35,244 nucleotides of DNA from Sphaerochaetaceae bacterium (GCA_024684115.1 JAIKXP010000100.1:1-35244); one strand, 5' to 3'. Shown: positions 24,640 through 34,914, numbered from the stretch's first letter. Notes: generated from the sequence alone by a model not told the origin. Numbers and translations are program-made.

Positions 24640-27368
24640 TTTCTTCCACAGCAATTCTTGTATTTTTTGCCGCTCCCGCACGGACATGGATCATTTCTTC
24701 CTACCTTGGGAGCGGTTCTTATTACCTGCACCGGAGAAGTATTTCCATTTTCTTTTGAATCACGTGCATGCTGAGCCTGAGCGCGGGCCCTGTCGTTAAA
24801 CTGTTCTACGCTTGAGTGAGACTCCTGAGTCTTCCTTACCGGACCGGCCTTCGGAGCTGCCTTGATCTTAACACCGACAATTGTCCTTACAACAGCAGTC
24901 TTAATCTTATCAAGCATCTCATCAAAGATATCAAAACCTTCAAGTTTGTACTCAAGAAGCGGATTCTTCTGGGCATAAGACCTCAGGGCTACAGAGTCCC
25001 TCAAGTCCTCAAGTTCCTCAAGATGGTTCTGCCATCTCATGTCTATGTGCCTGAGGTAGGTCTGCCTTGTAAACAGAGCAAAGATTTCAGGACCTGTGAG
25101 CTTTATCTTCTCATCCACATGTTCCTTTACAAGAGCCTTTATCTTTTCAGAAAGTTCAGCCCTGGAAAGCTTTTCATCTCCCTCTGAAGGAATCCAGTCA
25201 AAGGATATCTTTTCCAGAAGGAGAGAATGAATCTGAGCAAAATCATTTTCACAGATTTCATCAATATAGTCACCTGCAGCCTTAAGTGCACGCCCTGTAA
25301 TATCAGGATCTTTAAGAATCTCGTCTCTCTGGGAATAGATGAAGTTTCTCTGCTCGTTCAACACGTCATCATACTCAAGAAGATGCTTTCTTATCTCAAA
25401 GTTTCTCTCCTCAACACGCTTCTGTGCAGATTCGATAACCTTGCTTACCATTGAGTGTTCAAGAGGCTCTCCTGTATTCATTCCGAGCCTGCTGATCGTT
25501 GACTTAATGCCGTCCTTTGCAAAGAGGCGGAGGAGGGTGTCATCAAAGGAGACGAAGAACCTGGAAGTACCCGGGTCTCCCTGTCTTCCGCTTCTTCCCC
25601 TGAGCTGGTTGTCTATTCTTCTTGATTCGTGTCTCTCGGTACCGAGAATGTACAGACCGCCGAGTCTCTTGACCTTTTCATACTGAGCCTTCCATTCAGG
25701 ATAGACCCTCTTCCTTGCTTCCTTCATCTCTTCTTCGGAAGCCTCTGAGCCGCAGATTCTTCTTGCAAGGTAATCTATTGAACCGCCAAGCTTTATGTCG
25801 GTTCCACGGCCTGCCATGTTGGTAGCAATTGTAACGGCTCCCTCAGCACCTGCGTTCTCGATAATCACAGCTTCTCTTGCATGGTTCTTTGCGTTGAGAA
25901 CCTCATGCTTGATTCCCATCTTTCTGAGAAGGGCAGAGATGAACTCTGATTTTTCAATTGAAACTGTACCTACGAGGATAGGCTGACCTGTGGAGTGAAC
26001 CCTGGCAATCTCTTCACAGATAGCCTTGAACTTGAACTGGTCGTTAAGGAATACGTAGTCATCAAGGTCCTTTCTCTGTACCGGGACGTTTGTAGGTATT
26101 ACTACTACATCAAGGTTGTAGATTGAGCTGAATTCTCCAGCCTCTGTATCTGCAGTTCCGGTCATACCGGAGAGCTTGTCATACATACGGAAGAAGTTCT
26201 GGAACGTGATGGTTGCAAGGGTCTTGTTCTTGCCGAGAACCTTGATGTGTTCCTTAGCCTCAATTGCCTGGTGAAGACCGTCTGAATAGCGTCTGCCGTA
26301 GAGGATTCTACCGGTGAATTCATCAACTATCTGGATCTGACCGTCCTGAACAACATAGTCAACATCTTTCTTGTAAAGATGCCTTGCGTTCATGGCCTGG
26401 GTTACGTAGTGAATGTATTCAAAGTTCTCATCATCATAAAGAGAACCGTTTATGGCTCCGGTACGCTTTAAAAGCTCCTCCATGTGAACCATACCTTCCT
26501 TGGTGAAGGTAACCTGCTTTCTCTTTTCATCAATCTTGAAGTCGCCTTCCGGTTCAAGCTTTGCACCGTCATCAAATCTTGCAAACTGAGAGATTTCAGG
26601 ATATTCCCCTGTTTCAGGGTCTTTCTCACACTCACGGAAGAAAGAAGTAATCTTTTCAGCGTTACGTGCAAATTCCGTATCATCATCTGCCGGACCTGAG
26701 ATGATAAGAGGAGTTCTTGCCTCATCAATGAGGATGGAGTCTATTTCGTCAACAATACAGTAGTGGTGCTTTGGCTGGATCTTGTCCTCAAAGCGATACT
26801 TCATGTTATCCCTGAGGTAGTCAAAACCGAACTCGTTGTTTGTTCCGTAGGTAATGTCACAGGAGTAGGCCTGTCTTCTGCGTTCATTGTCCATGTTGGA
26901 AACAATTACACCGACAGTAAGACCCAGGTAGTTGTACACAGGTCCCATCCAGGCTGCGTCTCTTTCTGCAAGATAGTCGTTAACGGTAACAACATGCACA
27001 CCCTTACCCTCAAGGGCATTCAGGTATGCTGCAGGTACACAGGTGAGGGTCTTTCCTTCTCCTGTCTTCATTTCAAGGATCTTTCCCTGGTGAAGAACTG
27101 CAGCACCCATAATCTGTACGTCATAGTGGCGCTCACCAAGAACACGGGAGGAAGCTTCTCTTGCAAGTGCAAAAGCTTCAGGAAGGATGGAGTCAAGACT
27201 CTCTCCGCCTGAAACACGCTTTTTCAGCTTTTCGGTCTCGGCAGGGAAGTCCTCAGCCTTTATGGAAGAAGCCCAGTCAGAAAGGCTGTTAACCTTTTCT
27301 ACAACAGGGTTAAGCTTAGATATATCTTTGTCGTTTTTTGTTCCAAACAGTTTTGTAAATATGCTCAT
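24621..27368 (-). CDS. secA: Preprotein translocase ATPase SecA
   Basis: 915 residues. SecA drives unfolded preproteins through SecYEG. Seen: Q/GEGKT Walker A (MKTGEGKTL), [19 protein letters not shown], the preprotein cross-linking region, second NTPase half ([25 protein letters not shown]), helical wing and scaffold, and a C-terminal zinc motif [13 protein letters not shown] that binds SecB and phospholipids. The ATG at 27368 has no ribosome site close by (GGAG is about 20 bases off); TATACT lies six bases upstream. Divergent from cvpA and convergent with the phosphoribosyltransferase. The sole secA in the window; complete and normal. Confidence 0.98.
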   Translation of the reverse strand: MSIFTKLFGTKNDKDISKLNPVVEKVNSLSDWASSIKAEDFPAETEKLKKRVSGGESLDSILPEAFALAREASSRVLGERHYDVQIMGAAVLHQGKILEMKTGEGKTLTCVPAAYLNALEGKGVHVVTVNDYLAERDAAWMGPVYNYLGLTVGVIVSNMDNERRRQAYSCDITYGTNNEFGFDYLRDNMKYRFEDKIQPKHHYCIVDEIDSILIDEARTPLIISGPADDDTEFARNAEKITSFFRECEKDPETGEYPEISQFARFDDGAKLEPEGDFKIDEKRKQVTFTKEGMVHMEELLKRTGAINGSLYDDENFEYIHYVTQAMNARHLYKKDVDYVVQDGQIQIVDEFTGRILYGRRYSDGLHQAIEAKEHIKVLGKNKTLATITFQNFFRMYDKLSGMTGTADTEAGEFSSIYNLDVVVIPTNVPVQRKDLDDYVFLNDQFKFKAICEEIARVHSTGQPILVGTVSIEKSEFISALLRKMGIKHEVLNAKNHAREAVIIENAGAEGAVTIATNMAGRGTDIKLGGSIDYLARRICGSEASEEEMKEARKRVYPEWKAQYEKVKRLGGLYILGTERHESRRIDNQLRGRSGRQGDPGTSRFFVSFDDTLLRLFAKDGIKSTISRLGMNTGEPLEHSMVSKVIESAQKRVEERNFEIRKHLLEYDDVLNEQRNFIYSQRDEILKDPDITGRALKAAGDYIDEICENDFAQIHSLLLEKISFDWIPSEGDEKLSRAELSEKIKALVKEHVDEKIKLTGPEIFALFTRQTYLRHIDMRWQNHLEELEDLRDSVALRSYAQKNPLLEYKLEGFDIFDEMLDKIKTAVVRTIVGVKIKAAPKAGPVRKTQESHSSVEQFNDRARAQAQHARDSKENGNTSPVQVIRTAPKVGRNDPCPCGSGKKYKNCCGRNQAFNS

Positions 27369-27374
27369 AAGAGA

Positions 27375-27380
27375 AGTATA
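27375..27380 (-). promoter_or_regulatory. -10-like box 6 bases before secA
   Basis: Minus-strand TATACT (27380-27375), six bases before the ATG; +1 would fall on the A of the ATG. No good -35 is seen. Possible leaderless start. Confidence 0.3.
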
Positions 27381-27418
27381 TTAAAATTCTCCGTCTTAGA
27401 AAAGAAAACCGTATAGAA

Positions 27419-27447
27419 TTGATAGGGCATTTTGAAAGTAGTATAAT
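27419..27447 (+). promoter_or_regulatory. Near-consensus promoter giving a leaderless cvpA mRNA
   Basis: TTGATA (27419-27424, 5/6), 17-base spacer, TATAAT (27442-27447, 6/6). The cvpA ATG follows after seven bases (TAAAGCA) and has no ribosome site. Start of transcription would fall at 27454-27455, that is, on the start codon. The clearest leaderless candidate of the window. Confidence 0.7.
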
Positions 27448-27454
27448 TAAAGCA

Positions 27455-27943
27455 ATGAGTGCATTAAACACATTGGATTACATCATATTTGTTTTTGCCA
27501 TGATCTGGGCCGTCTGGGGAGCCATAAAAGGCTTTCTGGAAGAGCTGTCCCAGAAGTTTGGATATGTAATCGGTTTTCTGACCGGTCTCATGTTCACCGC
27601 TTCACTGGCAGGCTTCTTTGAAGAAAGACTTTCAATCCCTTACTGGATTGCGGCTTTTGCTGCGTATGTAATTCTGTTTCTCCTGGGTTATCTTTTCATA
27701 AAGGTGATAGGAAATGTACTTCAGACCATTTTCAAGACTGCAAACCTGAGCGTTCTTGATAACTTCCTCGGTTTCTTCCTCGGTCTTTTTGAAGCCATAA
27801 TCATTCTTGGAGTCCTTGAAAGGTTACTATTAAATCAGTCGGTTATAAGCATAAGCAATTACATAGAAGGAAGCTTCTTCTCTCAGAAGATCCTCCTTCC
27901 TTTCATGAATTTCATTTCATCATTTGTAAAGGGACTGTGGTAA
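27455..27943 (+). CDS. cvpA: CvpA-family inner-membrane protein
   Basis: 162 residues from the ATG at 27455. The alternative TTG at 27419 coincides with the -35 box and adds only unconserved residues, so it is rejected. CvpA proteins have four membrane helices, seen here at about 8-25, 33-52, 60-85 and 100-125, with the family start LDYIIFVFAMIWAVWGAIKGF and a later L-D-N-F-L-G-F-F-L-G segment. In E. coli CvpA is needed for colicin V production and resistance to bile; molecular role unknown. It starts a packed operon: its TAA overlaps the holB-like ATG (TAATG). Confidence 0.85.
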   Translation: MSALNTLDYIIFVFAMIWAVWGAIKGFLEELSQKFGYVIGFLTGLMFTASLAGFFEERLSIPYWIAAFAAYVILFLLGYLFIKVIGNVLQTIFKTANLSVLDNFLGFFLGLFEAIIILGVLERLLLNQSVISISNYIEGSFFSQKILLPFMNFISSFVKGLW

Positions 27944-29043
27944 TGCTTTCCTCACTGGAGAAAACACAGCCTGAATTATATGAACTCTTCAGTAAACTGC
28001 TTAAGGAAAAGTCCTTTCCTCTTGTAAGTCTGTTCTCGGGTCCTGCATACAGCGGAAGAATGTTTGCAGCCACTTCCATTGCGGAAGAACTGGGCTCAGA
28101 CGAGAGCAGTACAATCATAATTTCAGACAGGGAGCATAAGAGGATAATTGCTGCTGCAATAGAGCTTTACAGAAACAATAAGACAAGGCGTGCAGCTATT
28201 TTCCTTAAGAACACTGTTTCAGTCATGCTAAGAGAGTTCAACGGGGCCATGCTTGACAGCGCAACAGGAACGGCTAAGAAGAAATTCACCGAAGCAGGAA
28301 ACTGTTCAGAGCTTATTGCAAAGCTTCCGGACCTTGATGAAAAAGAAGTTAACTCATTCTGCTCATCCCTTGAGAAATCCGTTTCAGCAATCCTTGGAAA
28401 CAAAAACTCAACCGGATCAATTACCGTGTCTCAGGTGAGGAACATAAAGAGCTGGTGCAGCACTTCATCCCTTGAGAAGAGAAGAAAGACAGTAATTATC
28501 GAGGGCCTTGAAAACGCTCTTTCTTCTGCATCAAACGCCCTGTTGAAGATTCTTGAGGAGCCGCCTCAGGACACTGCCTTCATACTGATTTCCCGCAGTA
28601 TTTCCTCAATTCCTCCGACAATTTTAAGCCGTGTAAGGATTTTTAACTTCAAGATCCCGGACGGGAGGGCCATAAATTATATTCTTAATTCCATATCAGC
28701 ACCTGCAGGGGAGTTTAAGGACCTTGAAGCCTTTATCTGGAAGTTCAGCGGCTGTGATGAGGCTTTAATTGAGAAATGCGCCTTTAACCTTACCCACGCT
28801 AAGGATTTCCCGGTTCCGGATCTTATCAGGGAGCTTGAAAAATCCCAGTCATGGGACAGGTTCTTCCATCTGGTTCTTTTAAATATTGGAAGTCTTGCAG
28901 ATCCTGACTCAACATCGTATGAAAGGATCTCCTATCTGTACAGGGAAATAGACAGGGCGGTGAGTCAGGGAGACACATTCAACCAGAACATGCGTCTTTT
29001 GCTTGATTTTGTCATATTCAGGACAAGGGAGTTTATAAGATGA
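27943..29043 (+). CDS. holB: DNA polymerase III delta' subunit (clamp loader)
   Basis: 366 residues from the ATG at 27943 (TAATG overlap with cvpA, GGGA upstream; a GTG at 27937 is less likely). The delta' subunit is the stator of the clamp loader. Seen: SGPAYSGRMFA near residues 32-42, a Walker A remnant lacking the Lys as usual for delta', SNALLKILEEPPQDTAFILIS near 205-225, the most diagnostic block, and PPTILSRVRIF, the SRC-like sensor. Between them lies a poorly conserved stretch (about 90-170) with no zinc Cys cluster. Its stop overlaps the histidine kinase start by four bases. A DnaX paralogue is less likely because Walker A is broken. Confidence 0.85.
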   Translation: MLSSLEKTQPELYELFSKLLKEKSFPLVSLFSGPAYSGRMFAATSIAEELGSDESSTIIISDREHKRIIAAAIELYRNNKTRRAAIFLKNTVSVMLREFNGAMLDSATGTAKKKFTEAGNCSELIAKLPDLDEKEVNSFCSSLEKSVSAILGNKNSTGSITVSQVRNIKSWCSTSSLEKRRKTVIIEGLENALSSASNALLKILEEPPQDTAFILISRSISSIPPTILSRVRIFNFKIPDGRAINYILNSISAPAGEFKDLEAFIWKFSGCDEALIEKCAFNLTHAKDFPVPDLIRELEKSQSWDRFFHLVLLNIGSLADPDSTSYERISYLYREIDRAVSQGDTFNQNMRLLLDFVIFRTREFIR

Positions 29044-30200
29044 GCAGAATAAGTTCAAAAGTACTTAAGAACATATCAAAACTCTCAGATGAGCAGATTC
29101 TCACATACATGGACAATCTTACGGAAGAGATTGAAAACAGGGACACTGTACTGGATGCAACACAGGAAGGCTATCTTCTTGCAGACAGCTCAATGAGGGT
29201 TGTTTATCTTAATGAAACGGCCTGTACAATTCTTCCGGTTATAAACAGCCAGAGCATAAGAAAACCGGTATATGTGAACACCCTTATCAAGGACAAGTCC
29301 ATATGTGCATTCATAAAGCACTGTATCCAGACAAGGGACGTTACAGCAAAATATGAATACAGGGACAGAAGCCCTCTCTACGGAGAAAGAGATATAAGCA
29401 TAAACGTAATCAGTTTTACGAAAAACGGTTCAGCTATTTTTGAGATAAGGGATATTACATACATTCTTAAGTTCAAGAGGGAATACACCCGTAATGAAGG
29501 TCTTGCAGCCATGACAACCATGGCAGCAGGGGTAGCCCATGAGATTAAGAACCCTCTTGCTTCCATGTCCATATATGTTCAGCTTCTTGCCAGAAAACTG
29601 GATAAGAACGGCAGCATAACAAAAGAAGAAGCTCAGAAGACCATAGAGGTTTTAAACGAGGAGATTGAAAGACTCAACAAGATGGCTGTTGACTTTCTGT
29701 ATGCGGTAAAACCTGTAAATGCAACATTCTCCATGGAGAACGTTAATAAGTGCATACTCTCATCTCTGGACCTTGCCAGGGCGGAACTGGAGGAAAACGG
29801 GATTATAACAGAAACTGACCTTGCAGTTTCTCTTCCCAATGTGAAGATGGACCCGGCACTGATTCAACAGTGTCTTCTGAACCTTATCAGAAACTCCATG
29901 CAGGCCAGGAAGGAAGGTCAGAAGGAGCTTAAGATAAATATAAGAAGCTACATGGACTCAAACACCGTGTGTATGGCTGTTGAGGATAACGGCTGCGGCA
30001 TGAGTGAAGACCAGATGCTTAAAATTTTTGAACCTTATTACACAACCAAGGCCTCAGGCACGGGACTTGGACTTACAAATATCTATAAAATAGTTAAGGA
30101 ACACGGTGGAGAGGTTACGGTAAACTCGAAACTCAATGAGGGTACCGTCTTTACCATTTCACTTCCGGTACCGGACAGTGAAAGATACAGACTGGGGTGA
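29040..30200 (+). CDS. atoS: Sensor histidine kinase, NtrB/AtoS type
   Basis: 386 residues, no membrane helix or signal peptide, so cytoplasmic. A coiled N-terminus (about 1-35) leads to a PAS domain (about 36-140, DATQEGYLLADSSMRVVYLNETA), then HisKA with the phospho-acceptor GVAHEIKNPLASM (His167) and a HATPase domain with NLIRNSMQA (N box), DNGCGM (G1), FEPYYTT (F box) and GTGLGLTNI (G2). All kinase motifs are intact. It overlaps holB and is overlapped by its regulator, the standard cognate arrangement. The signal is unknown; as I recall, Treponema has a similar pair called AtoS/AtoC. Ribosome site AAGGGAG. Confidence 0.9.
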   Translation: MSRISSKVLKNISKLSDEQILTYMDNLTEEIENRDTVLDATQEGYLLADSSMRVVYLNETACTILPVINSQSIRKPVYVNTLIKDKSICAFIKHCIQTRDVTAKYEYRDRSPLYGERDISINVISFTKNGSAIFEIRDITYILKFKREYTRNEGLAAMTTMAAGVAHEIKNPLASMSIYVQLLARKLDKNGSITKEEAQKTIEVLNEEIERLNKMAVDFLYAVKPVNATFSMENVNKCILSSLDLARAELEENGIITETDLAVSLPNVKMDPALIQQCLLNLIRNSMQARKEGQKELKINIRSYMDSNTVCMAVEDNGCGMSEDQMLKIFEPYYTTKASGTGLGLTNIYKIVKEHGGEVTVNSKLNEGTVFTISLPVPDSERYRLG

Positions 30201-30202
30201 TT

Positions 30203-31555
30203 ATGAAGAGAAGAATACTGATTGTAGATGATGAGCTTAATATAAGAACCGGTCTTGCTGCCGCCGTGGAAAGCGAAGGCTATGAAAGTGTCTGTGCTGA
30301 GAACGGAAAAGAAGCCTGGGAGATAGTCCAGAAGCAGGGAGCAGACCTGATTATTACCGACCTCAGAATGCCGGTAATGAGCGGAGCAGAGCTTCTCAAG
30401 AAGGTCTATTCATCCTATCCGACCCTTCCTGTAGTAGTTTTAACCGGTCACGGCTCAATTGAAGATGCTGTCCAGGCCATGCAGAACGGCGCTGTTGATT
30501 TTCTGACAAAACCGGTCAACCTGGACCATCTTTTTGTACTGATTAAGAAAACCCTCAGAAGCCGGGATATAGAAGAAAAGAACCTTGAACTCCAGAAAGA
30601 ACTTGAAAGACTCAAGAACCAGACAAGCTTTACAAAAATAATAGGAAAGAGCACAAAGGTTCAGGCGCTTCTTGACACCATAACACAGGTAGCTCCAACC
30701 AAGGCTTCAGTATTGATTACAGGTGAAAGCGGAGTTGGAAAGGAGCTTGTAGCAGATGCTATTGTCAGCTTCAGTGACCGCAAGGACAAGCCCTTTGTTA
30801 AGGTTCACTGTGCAGCACTTAATTCAAACCTCCTTGAAAGTGAGCTATTCGGCCATGTAAAGGGAGCCTTTACAGGAGCCGTAACGGATAAAAAGGGACG
30901 CTTTGAACAGGCTGACGGAGGCACAATCTTCCTTGATGAAATAGGAGAGATTGATAAAAGCACCCAGATCAAGCTTCTAAGGGTTCTTCAGGAACATGAG
31001 TTTGAGAAGGTTGGCGGAGAGAAGACCATAAAGACAGACGTCAGGGTAATAGCTGCCACAAACAGGGATCTTGAGAAGGAAATTAAGGAAGGAAACTTCA
31101 GGGAAGATCTGTACTACAGGCTTAATGTTGTGCGACTTAATGTTCCGCCACTCAGGGAGAGGAAGGAAGACGTGTTCCTCCTGGCAACCCACTTCCTGCA
31201 GAAGTTCTGCGAAGAGAACAACAAGAAGATTGAAGGCTTTTCAAATGAAGCCATGAGTGCCATAAACAGTTACAGCTGGCCGGGAAACATAAGGGAGCTC
31301 AGAAACTGCATTGAAAGTGCAGTTGTCATGTGCAGGAACAATATAATAGGAATAGAGGACCTTCCTCCCGCCGTTTCCAGCGCCGGAAATGCCGGCAATA
31401 TCATAATCCCTGTCGGTACGCCAATGGATGAAGCCGAGAAACTGATAATTCTCGGCACCCTCAGCTACTGCAAGGGGAACAAGAGCAAGACTGCAGACGT
31501 GCTTAAACTCGGAAGGAAAACGGTACTCAGAAAACTCTCTGAATACGAAAACTGA
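30203..31555 (+). CDS. atoC: Sigma-54-dependent response regulator, NtrC/AtoC type
   Basis: 450 residues from the ATG at 30203 (GGGGTGA upstream; a GTG at 30197 would add only two residues). Receiver domain 1-115 with Asp9/Asp10, phosphorylation site Asp53 (ITDLRMP), Thr81 and Lys103. AAA+ domain with Walker A GESGVGKE, the sigma-54 contact loop GAFTGA, Walker [11 protein letters not shown], and WPGNIREL. The C-terminal Fis-type helix-turn-helix ([20 protein letters not shown]) binds enhancers. Fully intact, so the genome should carry rpoN. Partner is the kinase just upstream. Target genes are not visible here. dinG follows after one base. Confidence 0.93.
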   Translation: MKRRILIVDDELNIRTGLAAAVESEGYESVCAENGKEAWEIVQKQGADLIITDLRMPVMSGAELLKKVYSSYPTLPVVVLTGHGSIEDAVQAMQNGAVDFLTKPVNLDHLFVLIKKTLRSRDIEEKNLELQKELERLKNQTSFTKIIGKSTKVQALLDTITQVAPTKASVLITGESGVGKELVADAIVSFSDRKDKPFVKVHCAALNSNLLESELFGHVKGAFTGAVTDKKGRFEQADGGTIFLDEIGEIDKSTQIKLLRVLQEHEFEKVGGEKTIKTDVRVIAATNRDLEKEIKEGNFREDLYYRLNVVRLNVPPLRERKEDVFLLATHFLQKFCEENNKKIEGFSNEAMSAINSYSWPGNIRELRNCIESAVVMCRNNIIGIEDLPPAVSSAGNAGNIIIPVGTPMDEAEKLIILGTLSYCKGNKSKTADVLKLGRKTVLRKLSEYEN

Positions 31556-31556
31556 C

Positions 31557-33671
31557 ATGACGGAAAAAGAGATATTTGACATATTCGATGCAGACGGTCT
31601 CTTAAGCCGTATGCTCAGCAGCTTTGAATACAGGGAAGGCCAGCAGCTTATGGCTACAGATGCATTTAACTGCATGAAGGAGCCTTCAGTATATGCTGTT
31701 GAGGCTGGTACCGGAATAGGAAAAAGCTTTGCCTATCTGGTTCCCGCCCTTACCAGAGCATTTGCAGATGAAGATGACAGAACTGTTGTTGCAACCTCAA
31801 CGATAAACCTTCAGAAGCAGATTGTTGAAAATGACATTCCTGCTCTGTTTAAAGCTTTCTCTCAGGAGTGCAGGGTAGAACTTGCAGTCGGAAGAAACCA
31901 CTATCTGTGCAAAAGAAAGATGATGGAGCTCTACAGGGTAAACGAACTTGCAGAGCAGGCCGGAATAGGAAAGCTGTCCGGCTACCTTGAGTTTGCAAGA
32001 ACAACAGAAACGGGACTTTTTACCGACTACAAGGGAGACACGGACCCTGAAATTTCAATTGAAATCAGCTCGGATTCAGACACATGCAGAGGACCTAAGT
32101 GCCCCTATTATTCAAGCTGTTTCTACTTTAAGGCCAAGAGAAGACTCTCAGATGCATCTGTTATTATCTGTAACCACCATCTTCTGTTAACCGACTGCCT
32201 CTCAAGAATGGAAAGCCAGGCTGATTACTCTGATGAGGCCGTGCTTCCCCCTTTTTCTCATCTCATAATTGATGAGGCTCATAACCTTGAAAAGAACGCT
32301 ACGGACCTCTTTACCAAAGAGTTCAGCAGCAATGCTGTTCACAGGCAGCTTGACTATATTTTCAACCCGGTGCAGTCAAAGAAGAAGAACGACTCAGACA
32401 GAAACATACTTCTCAAGCTCTCGTCCTACGTAAATCAGGCTGATCTTGTACAGGATATAATCAACACCATTGATTCAATTAACTCACAGGCAGACTACCT
32501 TAACACCGAGGTTGTTACCTTCATGCTTTCACACAACCTTTCAAATCTCTATGTGAACAGACAGAATGTGGGGAAGGTAATGGAAAGTGTGGGAACAGTC
32601 TGTAACAACATGGTACTAAGCGGCTCAAACCTTGTTGACCTCATGTCCCGTCTCTTAAGAAAAGTTCCTGATACTGAGGAGACTGAAGTTTCAAGAAACC
32701 AGTTCTCTTCAAGGCTTACAAAGATAAACTCCATGGTAGAAGTGCTTAAGGAATTTACCCAGCCACAGTCCTGGTCAGAAGACATTCACTATATTGAGAA
32801 CATAAGGACAAAGAGGGGAAACGTGGCTACCTTCAACATAGCCCCGATTGAAGTTGCTCCAATACTTAGTGAACACCTCTTTCAGAAGATAGACAGCGTT
32901 CTTTGCACCAGTGCCACTATGGACCTTAATGATGATTTTGCATTCTGGAGCAGGGAAACGGGACTTCCTGCCGGTAACAAGAAATTTGTCAGGCACAGAT
33001 ATGCTTCTCCATTTGACTACAGAAAAAACCTCATGCTTCTGACTCCGGTGGACTCTCTTGCCTATAATAATGATGATATTGACTCCTACAGGGCCTTCCT
33101 TGTAAATGCAATTAAAGATGCCGTTTCAAGCAGCGGCGGAGGAGCTCTTGTTCTTTTTACAAATGCAAAGCTTATGAAGGAAGTCTATGAAGAGCTTTCT
33201 CCGGTAATAAAGGAAGAGACGGGAGTCAACTGTTATGTTCAGGGTCAGCTTGAGAGGTACCGCCTCATGGAGAAATTCAAGAAGGACATAGACAGCGTAC
33301 TTTTTGCAACCAACAGCTTCTGGGAAGGTGTAGATGCTCCCGGAAACACCTTGAGGCTTGTCATAATCACCAAGCTTCCGTTCACCATGCCAACCGACCC
33401 TGTTTTCAAGGCAAGGTCTGAAAAGATTGAAAAGGAGAAGGGCTTCAGCCCGTTCATGTATCTCTCCCTTCCTGAGGCCATGATGAAGCTTAAGCAGGGC
33501 TATGGAAGACTTATGAGGCATGCAACGGATAAGGGAATTGTTCTGATTCTTGACTCAAGAATATCAAGCAAGGGCTACGGAGCCATAATGCTCTCAAATC
33601 TTCCTGAAAGTTACCATCCGCAGTGCCGCCTGGAAAGCATTAGTTCCAATATAGAGCAATTCCTTTACTAG
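31557..33671 (+). CDS. dinG: DinG-family iron-sulfur DNA helicase
   Basis: 704 residues. XPD/DinG-like superfamily-2 helicases unwind forked or R-loop DNA 5' to 3'. Seen: Walker A EAGTGIGKS (49-57), four cluster Cys (118, 177, 182, 188; CRGPKCPYYSSC), DEAH box (IIDEAH, 239-242), and in the second RecA half SATMDL, FATNSFWEGVDAPG and QGYGRLMR (motif VI). No N-terminal exonuclease domain, unlike the Bacillus protein. The ATG lies one base after atoC with no ribosome site, so it is probably coupled. DinG versus YoaA cannot be settled by sequence alone. Last gene of the cvpA operon; no terminator follows. Confidence 0.9.
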   Translation: MTEKEIFDIFDADGLLSRMLSSFEYREGQQLMATDAFNCMKEPSVYAVEAGTGIGKSFAYLVPALTRAFADEDDRTVVATSTINLQKQIVENDIPALFKAFSQECRVELAVGRNHYLCKRKMMELYRVNELAEQAGIGKLSGYLEFARTTETGLFTDYKGDTDPEISIEISSDSDTCRGPKCPYYSSCFYFKAKRRLSDASVIICNHHLLLTDCLSRMESQADYSDEAVLPPFSHLIIDEAHNLEKNATDLFTKEFSSNAVHRQLDYIFNPVQSKKKNDSDRNILLKLSSYVNQADLVQDIINTIDSINSQADYLNTEVVTFMLSHNLSNLYVNRQNVGKVMESVGTVCNNMVLSGSNLVDLMSRLLRKVPDTEETEVSRNQFSSRLTKINSMVEVLKEFTQPQSWSEDIHYIENIRTKRGNVATFNIAPIEVAPILSEHLFQKIDSVLCTSATMDLNDDFAFWSRETGLPAGNKKFVRHRYASPFDYRKNLMLLTPVDSLAYNNDDIDSYRAFLVNAIKDAVSSSGGGALVLFTNAKLMKEVYEELSPVIKEETGVNCYVQGQLERYRLMEKFKKDIDSVLFATNSFWEGVDAPGNTLRLVIITKLPFTMPTDPVFKARSEKIEKEKGFSPFMYLSLPEAMMKLKQGYGRLMRHATDKGIVLILDSRISSKGYGAIMLSNLPESYHPQCRLESISSNIEQFLY

Positions 33672-33686
33672 AAAACGCTCAAACTG

Positions 33687-33695
33687 TGGTAGAAT
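33687..33695 (+). promoter_or_regulatory. Extended -10 promoter giving a leaderless acyltransferase mRNA
   Basis: TGGTAGAAT (33687-33695) is an extended -10 (TGnTAnAAT). Seven bases (CTATGTT) separate it from the ATG at 33703, which has no ribosome site. No good -35 is needed for this class. Predicted start of transcription at 33702-33703. Confidence 0.45.
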
Positions 33696-33702
33696 CTATG
33701 TT

Positions 33703-34914
33703 ATGAGCGTAAAACATGAAGATTCAATACAGAGAAGTCCATCACCTTTCCTTTACGGAATACTGACGTTTCTCTGTAAAACCGTCAGCAGGATTTTCTG
33801 CCGGATAAAGGTTAAGGGTGAACTGCCTGAAGGGCCTGCAATAATAGTCAGTAACCACACTTCGAATGTTGACTTCATTCTGCTTATAGCAGCTTATTCA
33901 GGCAGGAGGATAAACTTCCTCTGTACCTATCATTTCTTTACATTCAAATTACTTAACTTCTTCTTCAAAAGGCTTGGAGTCATTCCGAAGTTCCAGTTCG
34001 CTACCGACCTTGAGGCCTTCAGGAAGATGAAGTACGTACTTAGCAATAACAGGGGTATGGTGTACATTGCCCCAGAGGGCACCATTTTTGCAAATGGAAA
34101 GCTGGGCTTCATTTCCCCTTCAATTGCCAAGATGATACGTATGTTCAGGGTCCCTGTGTATGCTGCAAAGATAGAAGGAGCCGGACTTGGCATGTCCAAG
34201 TGGGCAGAGAAACTCTGCAGGACCAGAGTGACTGTCACCACAAGAAAGATTGTCAGGGAAGAAGAGGCGGGAAAGCTCTCTGTTGACCAGATCATGGACA
34301 GGATAGTTGAAAACATTTCCTATAATGACTTCACCTACCAGAGAAAGAACAGCATTACTTCCCGCAGCAGAAATCTTGCAGAAGGTTTTGAAACCATGTA
34401 TTACAAGTGCCCGTGCTGCAAGAGCGAATTCACACTGAAAACGGAAGGAAATGTAATTGAGTGCACAAATTGCGGTACAAAGGCCGTTATAGGTGAAGAT
34501 TTCAGGTTCAAGTGGAACTCAGGTAAAAAGTACTTTGACAACTATATTCAGTGGTACGACTGGCAGAAAAAGGAACTTGAAAATGAAATGAGGAAGAGCA
34601 ACTTCAAACTTGAAGATGAAGTTGATTACGGAATAGACAAGCCTGGTGTGAACAACTATGTGAAGGTTGGAAGGGGAGTTATGACTTTAACCCATGAGGG
34701 CTGGGACTACAGGGGAACCTATAACGGGGAGGAGATTCACGAGCATGATGATCCTGGCCAGGTCTTCCTTGCAACCCTTAAGGTCGGCAAACATTTTGAG
34801 CTTCCGTACAGATTCGGGCACTGCAGGGTTTTCTATCCTGATAACGGACTTAAGTCCATGAAATGGCACCTGGCATCAAGAGTAATGAGTGAATTACTTG
34901 CCGAAAAGAATTAA
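33703..34914 (+). CDS. 1-acylglycerol-3-phosphate acyltransferase-like protein fused to a zinc ribbon
   Basis: 403 residues, far longer than the usual 240. The N-terminal half is a PlsC-type acyltransferase: NHTSNVDF with His52-x4-Asp57, the RLGVIPKF block, and the glycerol-phosphate motif PEGTIFANGK (124-133). Membrane-peripheral helices surround it. The C-terminal half (about 230-403) carries a zinc ribbon, Cys236-x2-Cys239 (CPCC) and Cys254-x2-Cys257 (CTNC), then a beta-rich tail with WDYRGTYNGEE and YRFGHCRVFYP that I do not recognise. The first half probably acylates lysophosphatidate; the role of the tail is unknown. The ATG lacks a ribosome site (see promoter). Stands between dinG and groES. 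Confidence 0.8.
   Translation: MSVKHEDSIQRSPSPFLYGILTFLCKTVSRIFCRIKVKGELPEGPAIIVSNHTSNVDFILLIAAYSGRRINFLCTYHFFTFKLLNFFFKRLGVIPKFQFATDLEAFRKMKYVLSNNRGMVYIAPEGTIFANGKLGFISPSIAKMIRMFRVPVYAAKIEGAGLGMSKWAEKLCRTRVTVTTRKIVREEEAGKLSVDQIMDRIVENISYNDFTYQRKNSITSRSRNLAEGFETMYYKCPCCKSEFTLKTEGNVIECTNCGTKAVIGEDFRFKWNSGKKYFDNYIQWYDWQKKELENEMRKSNFKLEDEVDYGIDKPGVNNYVKVGRGVMTLTHEGWDYRGTYNGEEIHEHDDPGQVFLATLKVGKHFELPYRFGHCRVFYPDNGLKSMKWHLASRVMSELLAEKN

Noticed and set aside
26763-27212. 149-codon plus-strand frame opposite secA
   Set aside because: Antisense to conserved SecA motifs, no ribosome site and odd composition; a shadow.
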